Of a DNA stretch of 64,000 bases, positions 1-8,900 are shown in pieces. Position numbers and translations under genes: made by a program. The stretch's first letter is position 1. The number at the start of each line of letters is the position of its first letter. The notes under the pieces are model-generated. The model was not told the origin of the DNA and made no database searches. It saw nothing but the letters and a program-made list of their open reading frames with translations. This DNA comes from Polyangium fumosum (GTDB taxonomy: Bacteria > Myxococcota_A > Polyangia > Polyangiales > Polyangiaceae). The DNA is taken from positions 1 to 64,000 of the forward strand of contig NZ_SSMQ01000039.1 in assembly GCF_005144585.1 (NCBI RefSeq). The letters run 5' to 3'.

Positions 1-250
1 CCGCATGCCCGAACTCCTCCTGTGCCCACGCTTCCGCCGACGAGGCCACCTCTGCATCCAACATCTCCCTCGCTAAATGTCGTCAGAGGGGGGGAATGTA
101 CCGATCGGAGATGGGACCAATGCTCAGCCCCCCGCGGGGTCCGGGGCAGCGCCCCGGCGCGACGGCTCCCCAACGAAACCCATGCGATGGTAACTACGCA
201 TCGACCATCCCGACGGCGCTGATGCGCCCTGCCCCAGGAGACCCGCGCGA
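1..250. other. Left-edge non-coding stretch
   Basis: No convincing gene is seen before the ATG at 251. The short open frames here overlap a repeat fragment and have no ribosome binding site or recognisable protein features. The right part (about 123-182) is a reverse-oriented half copy of the dispersed structured repeat described separately. A G-run follows position 87. Promoter elements for the gene at 251 could not be picked out with confidence. Confidence 0.5.
123..182 (-). repeat. Structured repeat copy A (half element, reversed)
   Basis: Read on the minus strand, this segment matches the opening of copy B (3036 onward) over more than 30 nt, including the hairpin CCGGGGC-GCT-GCCCCGG and the following ACCCCGCGGGG. 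Further out it also matches the lead-in of copy D (about 15949-15958), sharing a GGGAGCCG core preceded by a GT(T/C)TCGT segment. It corresponds to one arm of the element only; the CCAG..CTGG and GAACTGCGC hairpins are absent. Confidence 0.75.
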
Positions 251-1051
251 ATGGCGCATCCGTATCGCCGAGACAGCAGTCCCCCCGAGACACCGATGCG
301 ACGCTCGGCGGAGGACCGGCTCGGCAAGCTTCGCTCGGTCCACCGCGCCACCCGGCGGGGCGTCGTTGTGCCCCTCGTGTTCGCCATGGGCCTGCTCGTT
401 TTGGCCAGCTTCTTGGGCGCCACGGCGGACGGCTTGCGCGGGCTCCTCCTCTCGCTGCCTTTCAGCCTCGCTTGCTTCGCCTTGCTGGCCATCCCTGCCC
501 TGCGCCGCCGGGGCCTCTGCATTGAGGTCCACGATGGCGGCCTTGTCGTCCTTCAGGGGCGTGCTCGTGCCGTCGTCGTCTTCGAGGACGTCGACGAGAT
601 CTGGCTCGTGCTCGACCGGCGCTCGTCGCCGGCTGGGGACATGGCGATCATCTGCGCGGTGCGGCTCGTCGAGCACGGCGGCGCTGAGCATACGGTTCCG
701 CTCGATGTCGAGCTTGGGTACGAGATCACGCGGCACATCGTCCGTCACTGCTCCCTGCCGCTCGCGGCTGACGCGGAGCAGGCGCTGCGCGCGGGAGAGA
801 CGCTCACCTTCGGAAAGGTGCGTATCGACGCCGAGGCCATCCTCCTGGGCGAGAGCCGCGCGGCGTGGAAAGACCTGCGGCTCGTCCGGATGCAGCCCGG
901 CAGGATTGCGTTCTTTCGAGGACAGACCTTGATTCCATGGCGCACGATCTCCCTCGACAAGGTCCCGCATCCCACCGTGTTCATGAGCCTCGTGCGCGCC
1001 TGCGCGACCCGAATCGAGGACGACGATCCCCTCGGCGCGTACACGAAATGA
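251..1051 (+). CDS. Membrane protein with cytosolic beta-rich domain, function unknown
   Basis: 266 aa. A basic N-terminus is followed by two closely spaced hydrophobic segments (about residues 38-58 and 64-84). The remaining 180 residues are soluble and beta-rich, with an internal echo: a strand pattern around residues 90-115 recurs near 200-235 (GKVRIDAEAILLGE, then PGRIAFFRGQTLIPWRTISLDKV). The layout, a two-helix hairpin plus pleckstrin-homology-like segments, recalls bacterial PH/YcxB-like membrane proteins and DUF6585-type proteins, but this is only a resemblance. The ATG at 251 is preceded by weak Shine-Dalgarno sequence. The next gene, in the same direction, starts 46 nt downstream. 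Confidence 0.7.
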   Translation: MAHPYRRDSSPPETPMRRSAEDRLGKLRSVHRATRRGVVVPLVFAMGLLVLASFLGATADGLRGLLLSLPFSLACFALLAIPALRRRGLCIEVHDGGLVVLQGRARAVVVFEDVDEIWLVLDRRSSPAGDMAIICAVRLVEHGGAEHTVPLDVELGYEITRHIVRHCSLPLAADAEQALRAGETLTFGKVRIDAEAILLGESRAAWKDLRLVRMQPGRIAFFRGQTLIPWRTISLDKVPHPTVFMSLVRACATRIEDDDPLGAYTK

Positions 1052-1097
1052 CCCCATGACCCAATCTTGATTTCCCCGCCCTCCGCGGCTCTGTACC

Positions 1098-2684
1098 ATG
1101 AGCGCCATGCGGGCGTTTTCCTTGGCTTGCTTCGCGGCGATCAGCGTCTCCGCCCTTGGGGCCTGCAAGGCCGTCGTCACCTCCGCATCCGGCTCGCCGG
1201 ATGCCGGCGCCGGAGCGTCCGGCGGTTCCGGCCCGGCGCCTTGCCCCGCCGAAGGGTGCGATCCGCCCGTTCCGACGGCGTGCACGCCCGGCGAGAGCAT
1301 TCCCTGTTACGACGGGCCCGCGGGCACGATCGGTGTCGGCCGCTGTCGCAGCGGGCTCGCCACCTGCGCTGCCGACGGCTCGGGATACGGCATCTGCGTG
1401 GGGCAGGTGCAGCCGCGCGCGGAGATCTGCGGCACCACGAGCGACGACGATTGCGACGGCGTCACGCTCCCGTGCACCGAAGTGCCCGCGTGGTTCCTCG
1501 CATTCGAGGGGAGCACGCAGACGTCCCAGCCGCTTCGCGTCACCTTCGATCGTGATGGCGACCTGCTCGTCGCCGCCTACTTCCCCGATCCGTCGATCCA
1601 CGATTTTGCGTTGATCAAAGTCGACCCCTGGGGCACCGAGCTCGCGCGGCTCTCCCTCGGCAGCTTCGACCTGCGGTTCGCCGCCGCGCCCGACGGTGGG
1701 CTCGTGGTTGCGAGCAGCGACAACAACGGTTTCTCGGGCGAGCTCCGCATCCGTCGCTACGACGCCGCCTGGCAGCCCGTATTCGATCGGACCTTCTCGG
1801 CCGGGCCGGCGTGGCCCTCGGCGATCGACGTCGACGCCGAGGGCAACACCGTCCTCGCCGGCGCGTTCACCGGCTTCGTCCAATTCGGCGAGCTCTCGAT
1901 CGGCCCCGCATACGGAAACACCCCGGACACGTTCGTCGCCTCGTTTGATCCCGCCGGCAACGTGCGCTGGGCCAAGCGCGTCATCGAAGGCGCGACCGGC
2001 GAGCCGCAGGGCATTCAGACCGTATCCATGGATGCGCTCGGGAACGCCGTGCTCGTGGGCGCCGGGTCGCCGAACGCCGTCGTCGATTTCGGGGCCGGCC
2101 CCGTGAGCGTCGCCGCAGGAGGCTTCGCCGACGTCCTTTTGGCCAAGCTCGATCCCGCCGGAGCCCCGCTCTGGGTCCAACGCTTCAACGGCAATCCAAT
2201 GACGGACAACATCCGGGGACGGCTCGATGCGCAAGGCCATGTCTACATCGTCGGAAACACGGGGGATGGACTCGATTTCGGCGGCGGCCCCCTCGGCAGC
2301 CAGGGCGGGTTCGCGGCGGTCTTCGATCCGGCGGGGAACTACGTACGCAGCTTCGACGTGAACTCGAGCGGCGGATGGATCAACGATTTCGCCATCGATG
2401 CAGCAGGGAACATCGTTCTCGCGGCCGCCATGCACGGGGGCATGGGGACGTACGACGACCAAGCGCACCTGTCGCGCTGGAGCCCCGACGGCGAGCTGCT
2501 CACATCTCAGGACTTCGGCGACGCAGATGTGCAGGAAGCCGGCGGTCTCGTGCTGGACGCCGCCGGCAACCCCTCCTTCGTGGGTTACTCCTGCGGGACC
2601 ATCGATGTCGGGACAGGCCCCCACCCCAACACGAGCACGGACACCTCCTGCAACGTCTTCCTGGCGCGGACCCTGATGCCCTGA
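1098..2684 (+). CDS. Secreted lipoprotein with MopE-like Cys motif and beta-propeller
   Basis: 528 aa. The N-terminus is a lipoprotein signal ending in SALGAC; a second ATG at 1107 gives a more typical signal length and may be the true start. A Ser/Gly/Pro linker leads to a Cys-rich segment (residues about 55-125) with C-Y-D-G-P, a G-V-G-R-C pattern and a terminal DDDCDG, the putative metal-binding arrangement common in myxobacterial surface proteins. The rest is a series of about 40-45 residue repeats (AxGNxVLAG, FDPAGNxRW, DAxGxVYIVGNT) of SBBP/NHL beta-propeller type. No catalytic residues are evident. Likely outer-membrane anchored; ligand unknown. Confidence 0.8.
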   Translation: MSAMRAFSLACFAAISVSALGACKAVVTSASGSPDAGAGASGGSGPAPCPAEGCDPPVPTACTPGESIPCYDGPAGTIGVGRCRSGLATCAADGSGYGICVGQVQPRAEICGTTSDDDCDGVTLPCTEVPAWFLAFEGSTQTSQPLRVTFDRDGDLLVAAYFPDPSIHDFALIKVDPWGTELARLSLGSFDLRFAAAPDGGLVVASSDNNGFSGELRIRRYDAAWQPVFDRTFSAGPAWPSAIDVDAEGNTVLAGAFTGFVQFGELSIGPAYGNTPDTFVASFDPAGNVRWAKRVIEGATGEPQGIQTVSMDALGNAVLVGAGSPNAVVDFGAGPVSVAAGGFADVLLAKLDPAGAPLWVQRFNGNPMTDNIRGRLDAQGHVYIVGNTGDGLDFGGGPLGSQGGFAAVFDPAGNYVRSFDVNSSGGWINDFAIDAAGNIVLAAAMHGGMGTYDDQAHLSRWSPDGELLTSQDFGDADVQEAGGLVLDAAGNPSFVGYSCGTIDVGTGPHPNTSTDTSCNVFLARTLMP

Positions 2685-2726
2685 TCGAGCGCCAAAAAGC
2701 GTGGCCACCGGGCGCCGAACGCCCTG

Positions 2727-3035
2727 CCCCCCCGCAACATCACGATCGCTCCCCGCGGATGCCCTCCTGCAGCGCCGCAACCCGCCCCCCGTCCGCGCGG
2801 CCGCCGACCTCCGGCGCCGCGAACCCGCCACGCCCAGGCGCATCCCCCACCCTGCGGCGCCGCAAGCAGCCCTCCGCGCTCACCCACCGCCGATCGACAG
2901 CACCGCAGCTCGCAACCCCCACGCCGGAGGCGCCGACCTGCAGCGCCGCAAGTCCCGCTCCACGAGCCCGTTTCCCATCCTGCAGCGCCGCAGGTCCCCA
3001 AGCGCGCTCTGCTCCCTCCATCCTGCGGTGCTGCA
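2727..3035. repeat. Eight-unit array with 42-43 bp period
   Basis: A core related to CAGCGCCGCA, usually preceded by CCTG, begins at 2727 (degenerate), 2770, 2812, 2855, 2898, 2941, 2983 and 3026. Successive spacings are 43, 42, 43, 43, 43, 42 and 43. The roughly 27 nt between cores are not conserved. The period is not a multiple of three, so it does not encode repeated peptide. It is close to four helical turns, so all cores face nearly the same side of the DNA. Related cores also occur in the centres of copies B (about 3212) and C (about 19952). Confidence 0.75.
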
Positions 3036-3384
3036 CGCGTCGCGCCGGGGCGCTGCCCCGGACCCCGCGGGGGCTGTCCGCCCCTCGACCCGGACCAGGC
3101 ACGGCCTGGACCGAGGTGGGAGAACTGCGCGGAGCGCAGTTCTCCCCACGGGCCGGTGGCAAGACCATGGAGGTGGGTTCCAAGCCGGCGACGGGCACGC
3201 TGCCGGCTGAACCTGCGGCGCTGTGGCCTTGGTGGGCAGGGTCGCCTGTGGTCTTGCCACTGGCTGTTCGAGGAACTGCGCGGAGCGCAGTTCCTCGACC
3301 CCGGGTCCAGCGCCTCGCTGGTCCGGGTCCAGGGGTGGACAACCCCTGGTGGGGCCTGGGGCAACGCCCCAGCTCCGCGCCCCA
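3036..3384. repeat. Structured repeat copy B (complete, bipartite)
   Basis: Two homologous halves in inverted orientation flank a centre. Left half (to 3146): hairpins CCGGGGC-GCT-GCCCCGG, CCAGGC-ACG-GCCTGG (3095-3109), and a 13 bp stem at 3118-3146 with core GAACTGCGC-GGA-GCGCAGTTC. Right half: 14 bp stem at 3268-3298 with the same core, CCAGCG-CCT-CGCTGG, CCAGGGGT-GGACA-ACCCCTGG and CTGGGGC-AAC-GCCCCAG. The centre is closed by 12 bp arms GTGGCAAGACCA (3156-3167) and its complement (3249-3260). The right half, read backwards, is related in sequence to the left half. It sits between converging stop codons. Confidence 0.85.
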
Positions 3385-3402
3385 GATAAGACCACTCCGG
3401 CC

Positions 3403-5925
3403 TCAAGCTGGCGGCTTGCAGAACACGCCGACGATGGTCCCGAGGTTGTTTCCGGGTTTGCATTCGGCGTATGCGCCGTCGTCGTTTGGGATGACGGTCA
3501 CGTCTACCTTCTGTGATTCGATCGTGGGGGGCATGCTCCAGTTGCAGGAGACGAGCCGGCATTCGCCGGGCTCGAGGACTTCGGTCGTCTTTGCCTCGCA
3601 GACCTTCATTTGCCCGACGTAGAAGCCGACCGAGAGGCCTGCGCCGACGGGATCGGCGCCGCGGTTGCAGATGGGGGCTCCGATCTCTGCGCCCTGACCG
3701 CTGCATGCGAATTGTGCGCTTGCGCCTGCGGTGGGATCGCCTGTGGCCGCGCCGTTTGCGTTTCCCGGGACGTTCTGGCGGAAGTTGTTCAGCTTGGGGT
3801 CGTCCCAGTTGTTCGTCCAGGCGCTCGTCTTCGGGAGGGTCCCGTCTTCGTTGACGTGCGTCACGGCATAGGGGTGCTGGTTCCAGATCGTCCGCGAGCG
3901 GACCCATTTGTCGTTCGCGTCCGAGTACACGCGGATCCCGGAGACGCCGTGTGGGTGGCCGGCGCGGCACGTATTGCCCGTGCCGGGCGTGTCGGCGGGC
4001 GGGGGCGCGCAAAGGAAGCCCTCCTCGATGCAGGCGGCGTCGTCCTGGGCCGCGCAGCATTGCTTTGTCTCGGAGCACCGGCAGAACCCGGCGTCGCAGA
4101 CGCCGGAGAGGCAATCGACTGCTTTCTCGCAGCGGACGCCCGGGAACTGCGGGTCGACGCCGTTCGCGTCGAGCGTCTGGCATGGGATGCCCGTCCCGTC
4201 GGGCGAGCAGGCTTTGTTCGAGGGCGTGACGAGATCTGCGCGGAAGTTGCCGTCGACGTCGGCGATGATGGGGTTTTCGTACCAGGTGCACGACGAGCGG
4301 TACTGGCTGAAGAGGACGTCGCCCGTGTCCCCGTCGTACACGCGGACGAAACATTCGTCGCCGTAGACGACCTCGCTCGACCCGTCGGCCTCGAAATCGA
4401 AGACGCTCGAGCCTGTGACGTTCGACGAGAGGTCCTGCGTGGAGCGCGACCAGAGGATGTACTGGCCCGCGGGGCACGTGCCGCCCGTGTAGTCGCAGCG
4501 ACCGAGGCTGCATTGCCCGCCCGGCCGCGGGGACGCGCCGCAATCGAGATCGTAGATCGTGTAAAACGCCTGCCCGGCGACCGCCACCTCGGGGAGCCCA
4601 TCGCCGTCGAAATCGCTGACCGTGGGGGGACCGCCGCCGCCATTCCCGGGGACGGCCACGGGCGGCTGCGCGAGCGTGCCGTCGATCGCGTAGATCATCA
4701 CCAGGTTCGACCGCACGACCACGATCTCGGGATTTTTCGCGGGAATGCCCTCGCCGCCGTAGGCGCCGAAGTCGGCGATGGCCACGTGCCCCGGCGCCGA
4801 GGACGAGAGGCCTGGGAAGTAGGTCTCCGGGACCCACGCGCCGCCGGCCCATTCCCAGATGAAATGGCCGTTCGTGAACTCGATGTTCGGGTCCTGATCG
4901 AGGTTCGCCACCACGGAGAAGAGGCCCGCGGAGTAACTCGAATAGAGGGGCGGGGCGCCCGACGCGAGCGAGCCGTCGGCGCGGAGGACGGCGCCCTCGC
5001 GCAGGATCTCGGGCTTGCCGTCGTCGTCGATGTCGTGGATGGCGGGCCCGGCCCAGCCCACGGGACAGCGATGCTGGTTGAAATCGCAGGGGCCCCCCGG
5101 GATGCCGGCCTGATAAGGAGCCTTCCAGAACAATCCCCAGGCGCCGGACTTTTTCGTGAACGCGAGCGTCGAGCCGTCCGCCCCGTACGCGACGATCTCG
5201 GCCACGCCGTCGCCGTCGAGATCACCCGACGCGAGCGAGGACGACGAGACGACCCAATCCGCCACGCCGTCGCCGTCCACGTCGGTGCCGCCGAGGTTCG
5301 CCTCGAGCGAACAGTCCTTGCCGCTGAGCACGCGGATCACACCTTGATCCTCGGTGTAATTCGCGATCACGGTCGGCGTGAACGCCGCGACGATGCTCGG
5401 CGGGCCCGCGGCCGCGGGCTTGTGGAAGTTCGTCACGATCGGCGTGCCCTGCACGTCGACGTGGCCCGGGAACGGATCGCCGTCGGGCGCCGTGCTGAAC
5501 TCGCATTTGACGCGCGGCGAAAACTGGCCGGCGGCGATGACGTTGATGCACGTCGGATCCTTCGGCGGCGACGCGCTCTCCCACGGCACGCATTGCTTGA
5601 GCATGGGCTCGCAATACGTGTCGTTCTTGCAATCCGCGTCGTTCGTGCAGCCGGTCACCGGCACGCAGACGCCGTGCGAGCAGACCTGCGTCGTCGACTC
5701 GCACGTCGGGTCACACGTCCCCGGAAACCCGCCGCCCTGCGCCGAGCCGACGGTGAACGTCCCGCCATCCCCGCCCTGCCCGCCCGAGCCCGGGCCCCCC
5801 GTCGCCCCCGAGCCGCCCCCGCCCGTATTCGAGCCGTCGCCGCACCCCTCCGCCAGCGCAGACAGGGCGAGCGCGAAAAGGCCCGCCGCGGCGAGCCAGC
5901 GACCTTGTACCGATCTCCTTCTCAT
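3403..5925 (-). CDS. FG-GAP/VCBS-repeat surface lipoprotein
   Basis: 840 aa from the ATG at 5925, chosen because GGAGGGAA lies just upstream; an in-frame ATG at 5946 lacks this. A basic N-terminus and hydrophobic stretch end in LAEGC (Cys28), a lipobox, followed by a Gly/Ser-rich tether. A Cys-rich stretch follows (CDPTCESTTQVC and later pairs). Then come at least six calcium-binding-like FG-GAP turns of the form DxDGDGxxE/D (DVDGDGVADW, DLDGDGVAEI, DIDDDGKPEI, DFDGDGLPEV), which build an integrin-like beta-propeller. A second Cys cluster with CSETKQCC follows, and the C-terminus looks like an extracellular Ig-like (CARDB-type) module. A cell-surface adhesion or binding role is inference. Confidence 0.85.
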   Translation of the reverse strand: MRRRSVQGRWLAAAGLFALALSALAEGCGDGSNTGGGGSGATGGPGSGGQGGDGGTFTVGSAQGGGFPGTCDPTCESTTQVCSHGVCVPVTGCTNDADCKNDTYCEPMLKQCVPWESASPPKDPTCINVIAAGQFSPRVKCEFSTAPDGDPFPGHVDVQGTPIVTNFHKPAAAGPPSIVAAFTPTVIANYTEDQGVIRVLSGKDCSLEANLGGTDVDGDGVADWVVSSSSLASGDLDGDGVAEIVAYGADGSTLAFTKKSGAWGLFWKAPYQAGIPGGPCDFNQHRCPVGWAGPAIHDIDDDGKPEILREGAVLRADGSLASGAPPLYSSYSAGLFSVVANLDQDPNIEFTNGHFIWEWAGGAWVPETYFPGLSSSAPGHVAIADFGAYGGEGIPAKNPEIVVVRSNLVMIYAIDGTLAQPPVAVPGNGGGGPPTVSDFDGDGLPEVAVAGQAFYTIYDLDCGASPRPGGQCSLGRCDYTGGTCPAGQYILWSRSTQDLSSNVTGSSVFDFEADGSSEVVYGDECFVRVYDGDTGDVLFSQYRSSCTWYENPIIADVDGNFRADLVTPSNKACSPDGTGIPCQTLDANGVDPQFPGVRCEKAVDCLSGVCDAGFCRCSETKQCCAAQDDAACIEEGFLCAPPPADTPGTGNTCRAGHPHGVSGIRVYSDANDKWVRSRTIWNQHPYAVTHVNEDGTLPKTSAWTNNWDDPKLNNFRQNVPGNANGAATGDPTAGASAQFACSGQGAEIGAPICNRGADPVGAGLSVGFYVGQMKVCEAKTTEVLEPGECRLVSCNWSMPPTIESQKVDVTVIPNDDGAYAECKPGNNLGTIVGVFCKPPA

Positions 5926-5976
5926 TCGTTCCCTCCTCGGGAGCATTCGTGGGAGGGAGAGAATACCGGAATCGGC

Positions 5977-8900
5977 TCAATAATAATACACTTGTACCAC
6001 GTGCAGCGCGACGAGCACGGGCAGCGGCCAGAACACGATGAGGTGCGCGCGCGAGGAGAGGAGACGCCGATCACGCGCCTTCACCGCGCCCCATCGATTC
6101 GAGATCGACGTCACCACGCCCGCGATCGCGCCGAGCACGCACACGGCGAGGAAATCAATCGAGAGCACCAGATTCAGGTGATGGCCGAGCCGGAGGCCCG
6201 TGTGGACGACGAGCGCGAAGATCGTCGAGGCGCCGATCACCCCGTGGATCGCCCGGAACATGGGCACGTCGAGCCACGTGAATTTCCTCCAGCGCTTTCG
6301 TAGCGAAAGCACGAGGCTCACGACGCAGAGCCCGAGCAGCACGTAGCCGGACACCTGCTTGAACGTGTCGTCCGTGAGCATGCGCGCAGGGCCGAGCCGG
6401 CCCGCGATCGTCGTCGGCACCGGGATCGGCCGCGACGCGACCGCCACGGCCGACAGGAGGAACGCGCCGATCGACGCCACGAGCAGCGGCCGGATCCCCG
6501 GCTCGGGCGGCACCGACTCCTTGCCGCGCGACACGACCGACGTGCCGGCCGCGGCCTTCTGCTGCTCGGCGGGCGGGAGCATGCCGACCCGCTTGGGCGG
6601 CACCCAGCTCCGACGCGCCTGCACGTAGCCGTAATCGTAGACGCCCTCGTCGAGCGACCGGAACGCGGCCTCCGCCTCCTCGGCGTACTCGTCCTCCGCG
6701 TCGTCTTCCTCGACCCCGTCGTTGATCGCGGGATCCTCGAAGAACGCCGGGAGCGGCGGCAGCGGCGTGATCTGCAGGTCCTCGACCGCGCGCGCCGGCT
6801 CCTCGGAGAGCAGCGCCGGCGCGCGATCAGACGAAAGGCCGACCTCGGCCTCGTCCTCGGGGAGCGCGGGCGGCGCGAGCGCGCGGATCGCCGCTTCGAG
6901 GCCCTCGGCGTACGCGGAGGGCGTGGGCGGGCGGGAGGACGGGCGCGGCTTGAGCCCGGCGGACGGGCGCGAGGCGGGCGGGCGCGACGATGGCATGCGC
7001 CGGCTGCTCGGCGCGCTGCCGTCGGAGGTCTCGCGGAACGTGGGCTCGGGCGCGAACGCAGCCGCCGCCTCGGCGCCGAAGTCCGCGAGCCCGGGCGCGA
7101 TCTCCATGAGCGGCAGGGTCTTCCGTCGCACGCGGCCGCCGCTCGACGGCGGGCTGCCCGGCATCACGATGTTCATCACGGTCGACGAGCGCGGCACCGC
7201 GCCTGGGAACGTGGGCCTGCGCTGCGAGACCGGCGCGGGCGTCATCGTGCGGCGCGACGTGGGCGCCCGATCCTTGCGCAACGCCGGGCGCTCGCCCATC
7301 CGCACGGACGCCGCGGGCACCGCGACGGGGAGCGCGCCGTTCTCGTCCACGCCGAGCAGCTCCGCGATGAGCGGCTTGCACGAGCCGCAGACCGTGCCTG
7401 CGCCCGTCTTGCTGCAGAGCGCCTCGACCGACCCGCAGCCCTCGACGATCGCCAGGCTGAGCGCGCCGCGCGTGACGCGCATGCAGCCGCAGACGACCGC
7501 CTCGTCCGCCCACTCGGTGACCTTCTTCGACTCCTCCTTCGCGAAGAGGTTGCCCGTCGAGCGGAAGCGCCGCATGTCGAAGAACGACATCGGCACGGGC
7601 GAGGTGAGCGCGTCGCGGATGCGATCGAGGTTCTCCCAGTCGCCCACGGTGACCGCGCCGATGAGCTTTCCTTGGCGCGTCACGAGCTTGCGGTAGACGC
7701 CGCCGGTCGTGTAGCGCAGCGCCGACGAGAGCGGCTTCGTGTCGCCGTCGTACTCGCCGAGCGCGGCGACCGTGACGCCGAGCAGCTTGAGCTTCGCGGA
7801 CTGATCGGCCCCCTTGAACTCCGCGTTCTCGCCGAGCAGGTTCGCCACCAGGACGGTGACCATCTGGTAGCCGGGCGCGACGAGGCCGTACGTGATGCCG
7901 CCGTGGGACGCGCACTCGCCGATCGCGAAGATCTGCTCGTCCGACGTCTGCAGCCGATCGTCGACGAGGATCCCGCCGTTCGCCGCGCACGTGATGCCCG
8001 CGGCCTTCGCGATGTCGCCGCGCGGGCGGATGCCGGTGGACACGATGATCATGTCGACGGCGAGGATCTTCCCGTCCTCGAACTCCATCACGAGCCGCTC
8101 GGTCTCGTCTTCGAGCCCCTCGTCCTCGGGCTCGTCCGCGACCTCCTTCGGCTCGTCGGCTTCCTCCAGAGGGTCGTCGTCGACGGGCGGGGCGAAGCGG
8201 TACGGGCCGGCGTTGCCGGGGGCGAGCTCGCCGGGCGTCAGCGACATGAGCGTCTTGCGCGCCTGCCGCTTCGCTTGCCTCTCGGCCTCTTGCTCGGCCT
8301 TCTTCTTCGCCGCGAGGTGCTCCTTCGTGGAGAGCACGCTCTTGATCTTCTTGCCGACCTGGATCTTGACGCCGAGCTCTTCGATCTTCTCCTTGAGCAC
8401 CACGGCGCCCTGCGCGTCGAGCTGCCGCGGCATGAGGCCGGGCGCGACCTCGATGACCTGCACCTCGATCGGGTGCAGCCTCCGCCCGAGGTCGTAGATC
8501 GCCTTCGCCGCTTCGAGGCCGAGCAAGCCGCCGCCGATCACGGCGACGCGCAGCGACCCCTCGACGTGCGCCTCGATGTTGTAGACGTCGTCGAAGGTCC
8601 GGTAGACGAAGACGCCCCGGCGGAGCCGCTTCGATCCGTCCTCGGCCTTGATGTGCATGCCCTCGATGGGCGGCACGAAGGGCTCGGAGCCCGTGGCGAA
8701 GACGAGGCGGTTGTAGGGGACGCGACGGCCCGAGTACGACTCGACGAAGCTGTGCTCGCGATCGACGTAGACGATCGGATCGTCGAGGTAGAGGTCGATG
8801 CCGTGCGACTCGTACCAGTCCTCTTCCGCGAGGATCAGGCTCTCGCCGTCGCGGCCGCCGAAGATGTCGGTGAGGTGCACGCGGTCGTAGGCGGGGAAGC

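Larger units (their letters stand above)
2685..3402. other. Convergent intergenic region made of two repeat systems
   Basis: This 718 bp gap lies between two genes that converge. It holds no convincing gene: open frames exist on both strands, but they only reflect high GC and repeat content. It is filled by a phased 42-43 bp array (2727-3035) followed directly by bipartite structured repeat copy B (3036-3384). Confidence 0.8.

Noticed and set aside
22-222. Short open frame at the left edge
   Set aside because: Pro/Arg-rich, overlaps repeat copy A and has no ribosome binding site.
2727-3035. CRISPR array
   Set aside because: The conserved part is only about 16 nt, units vary in sequence, filler is about 27 nt, and no cas genes are in the window. 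It is regular but not CRISPR.
3610-6303. Long plus-strand open frame opposite the FG-GAP lipoprotein gene
   Set aside because: It is the mirror of a coding sequence in high-GC DNA: charged, low-complexity, with no signal, domain or ribosome binding site. The minus-strand gene has all of these. The same reasoning removes the long antisense frames at 981-2843, 7672-10080, 24936-26141, 49072-50562, 55494-57263 and 56861-59911.
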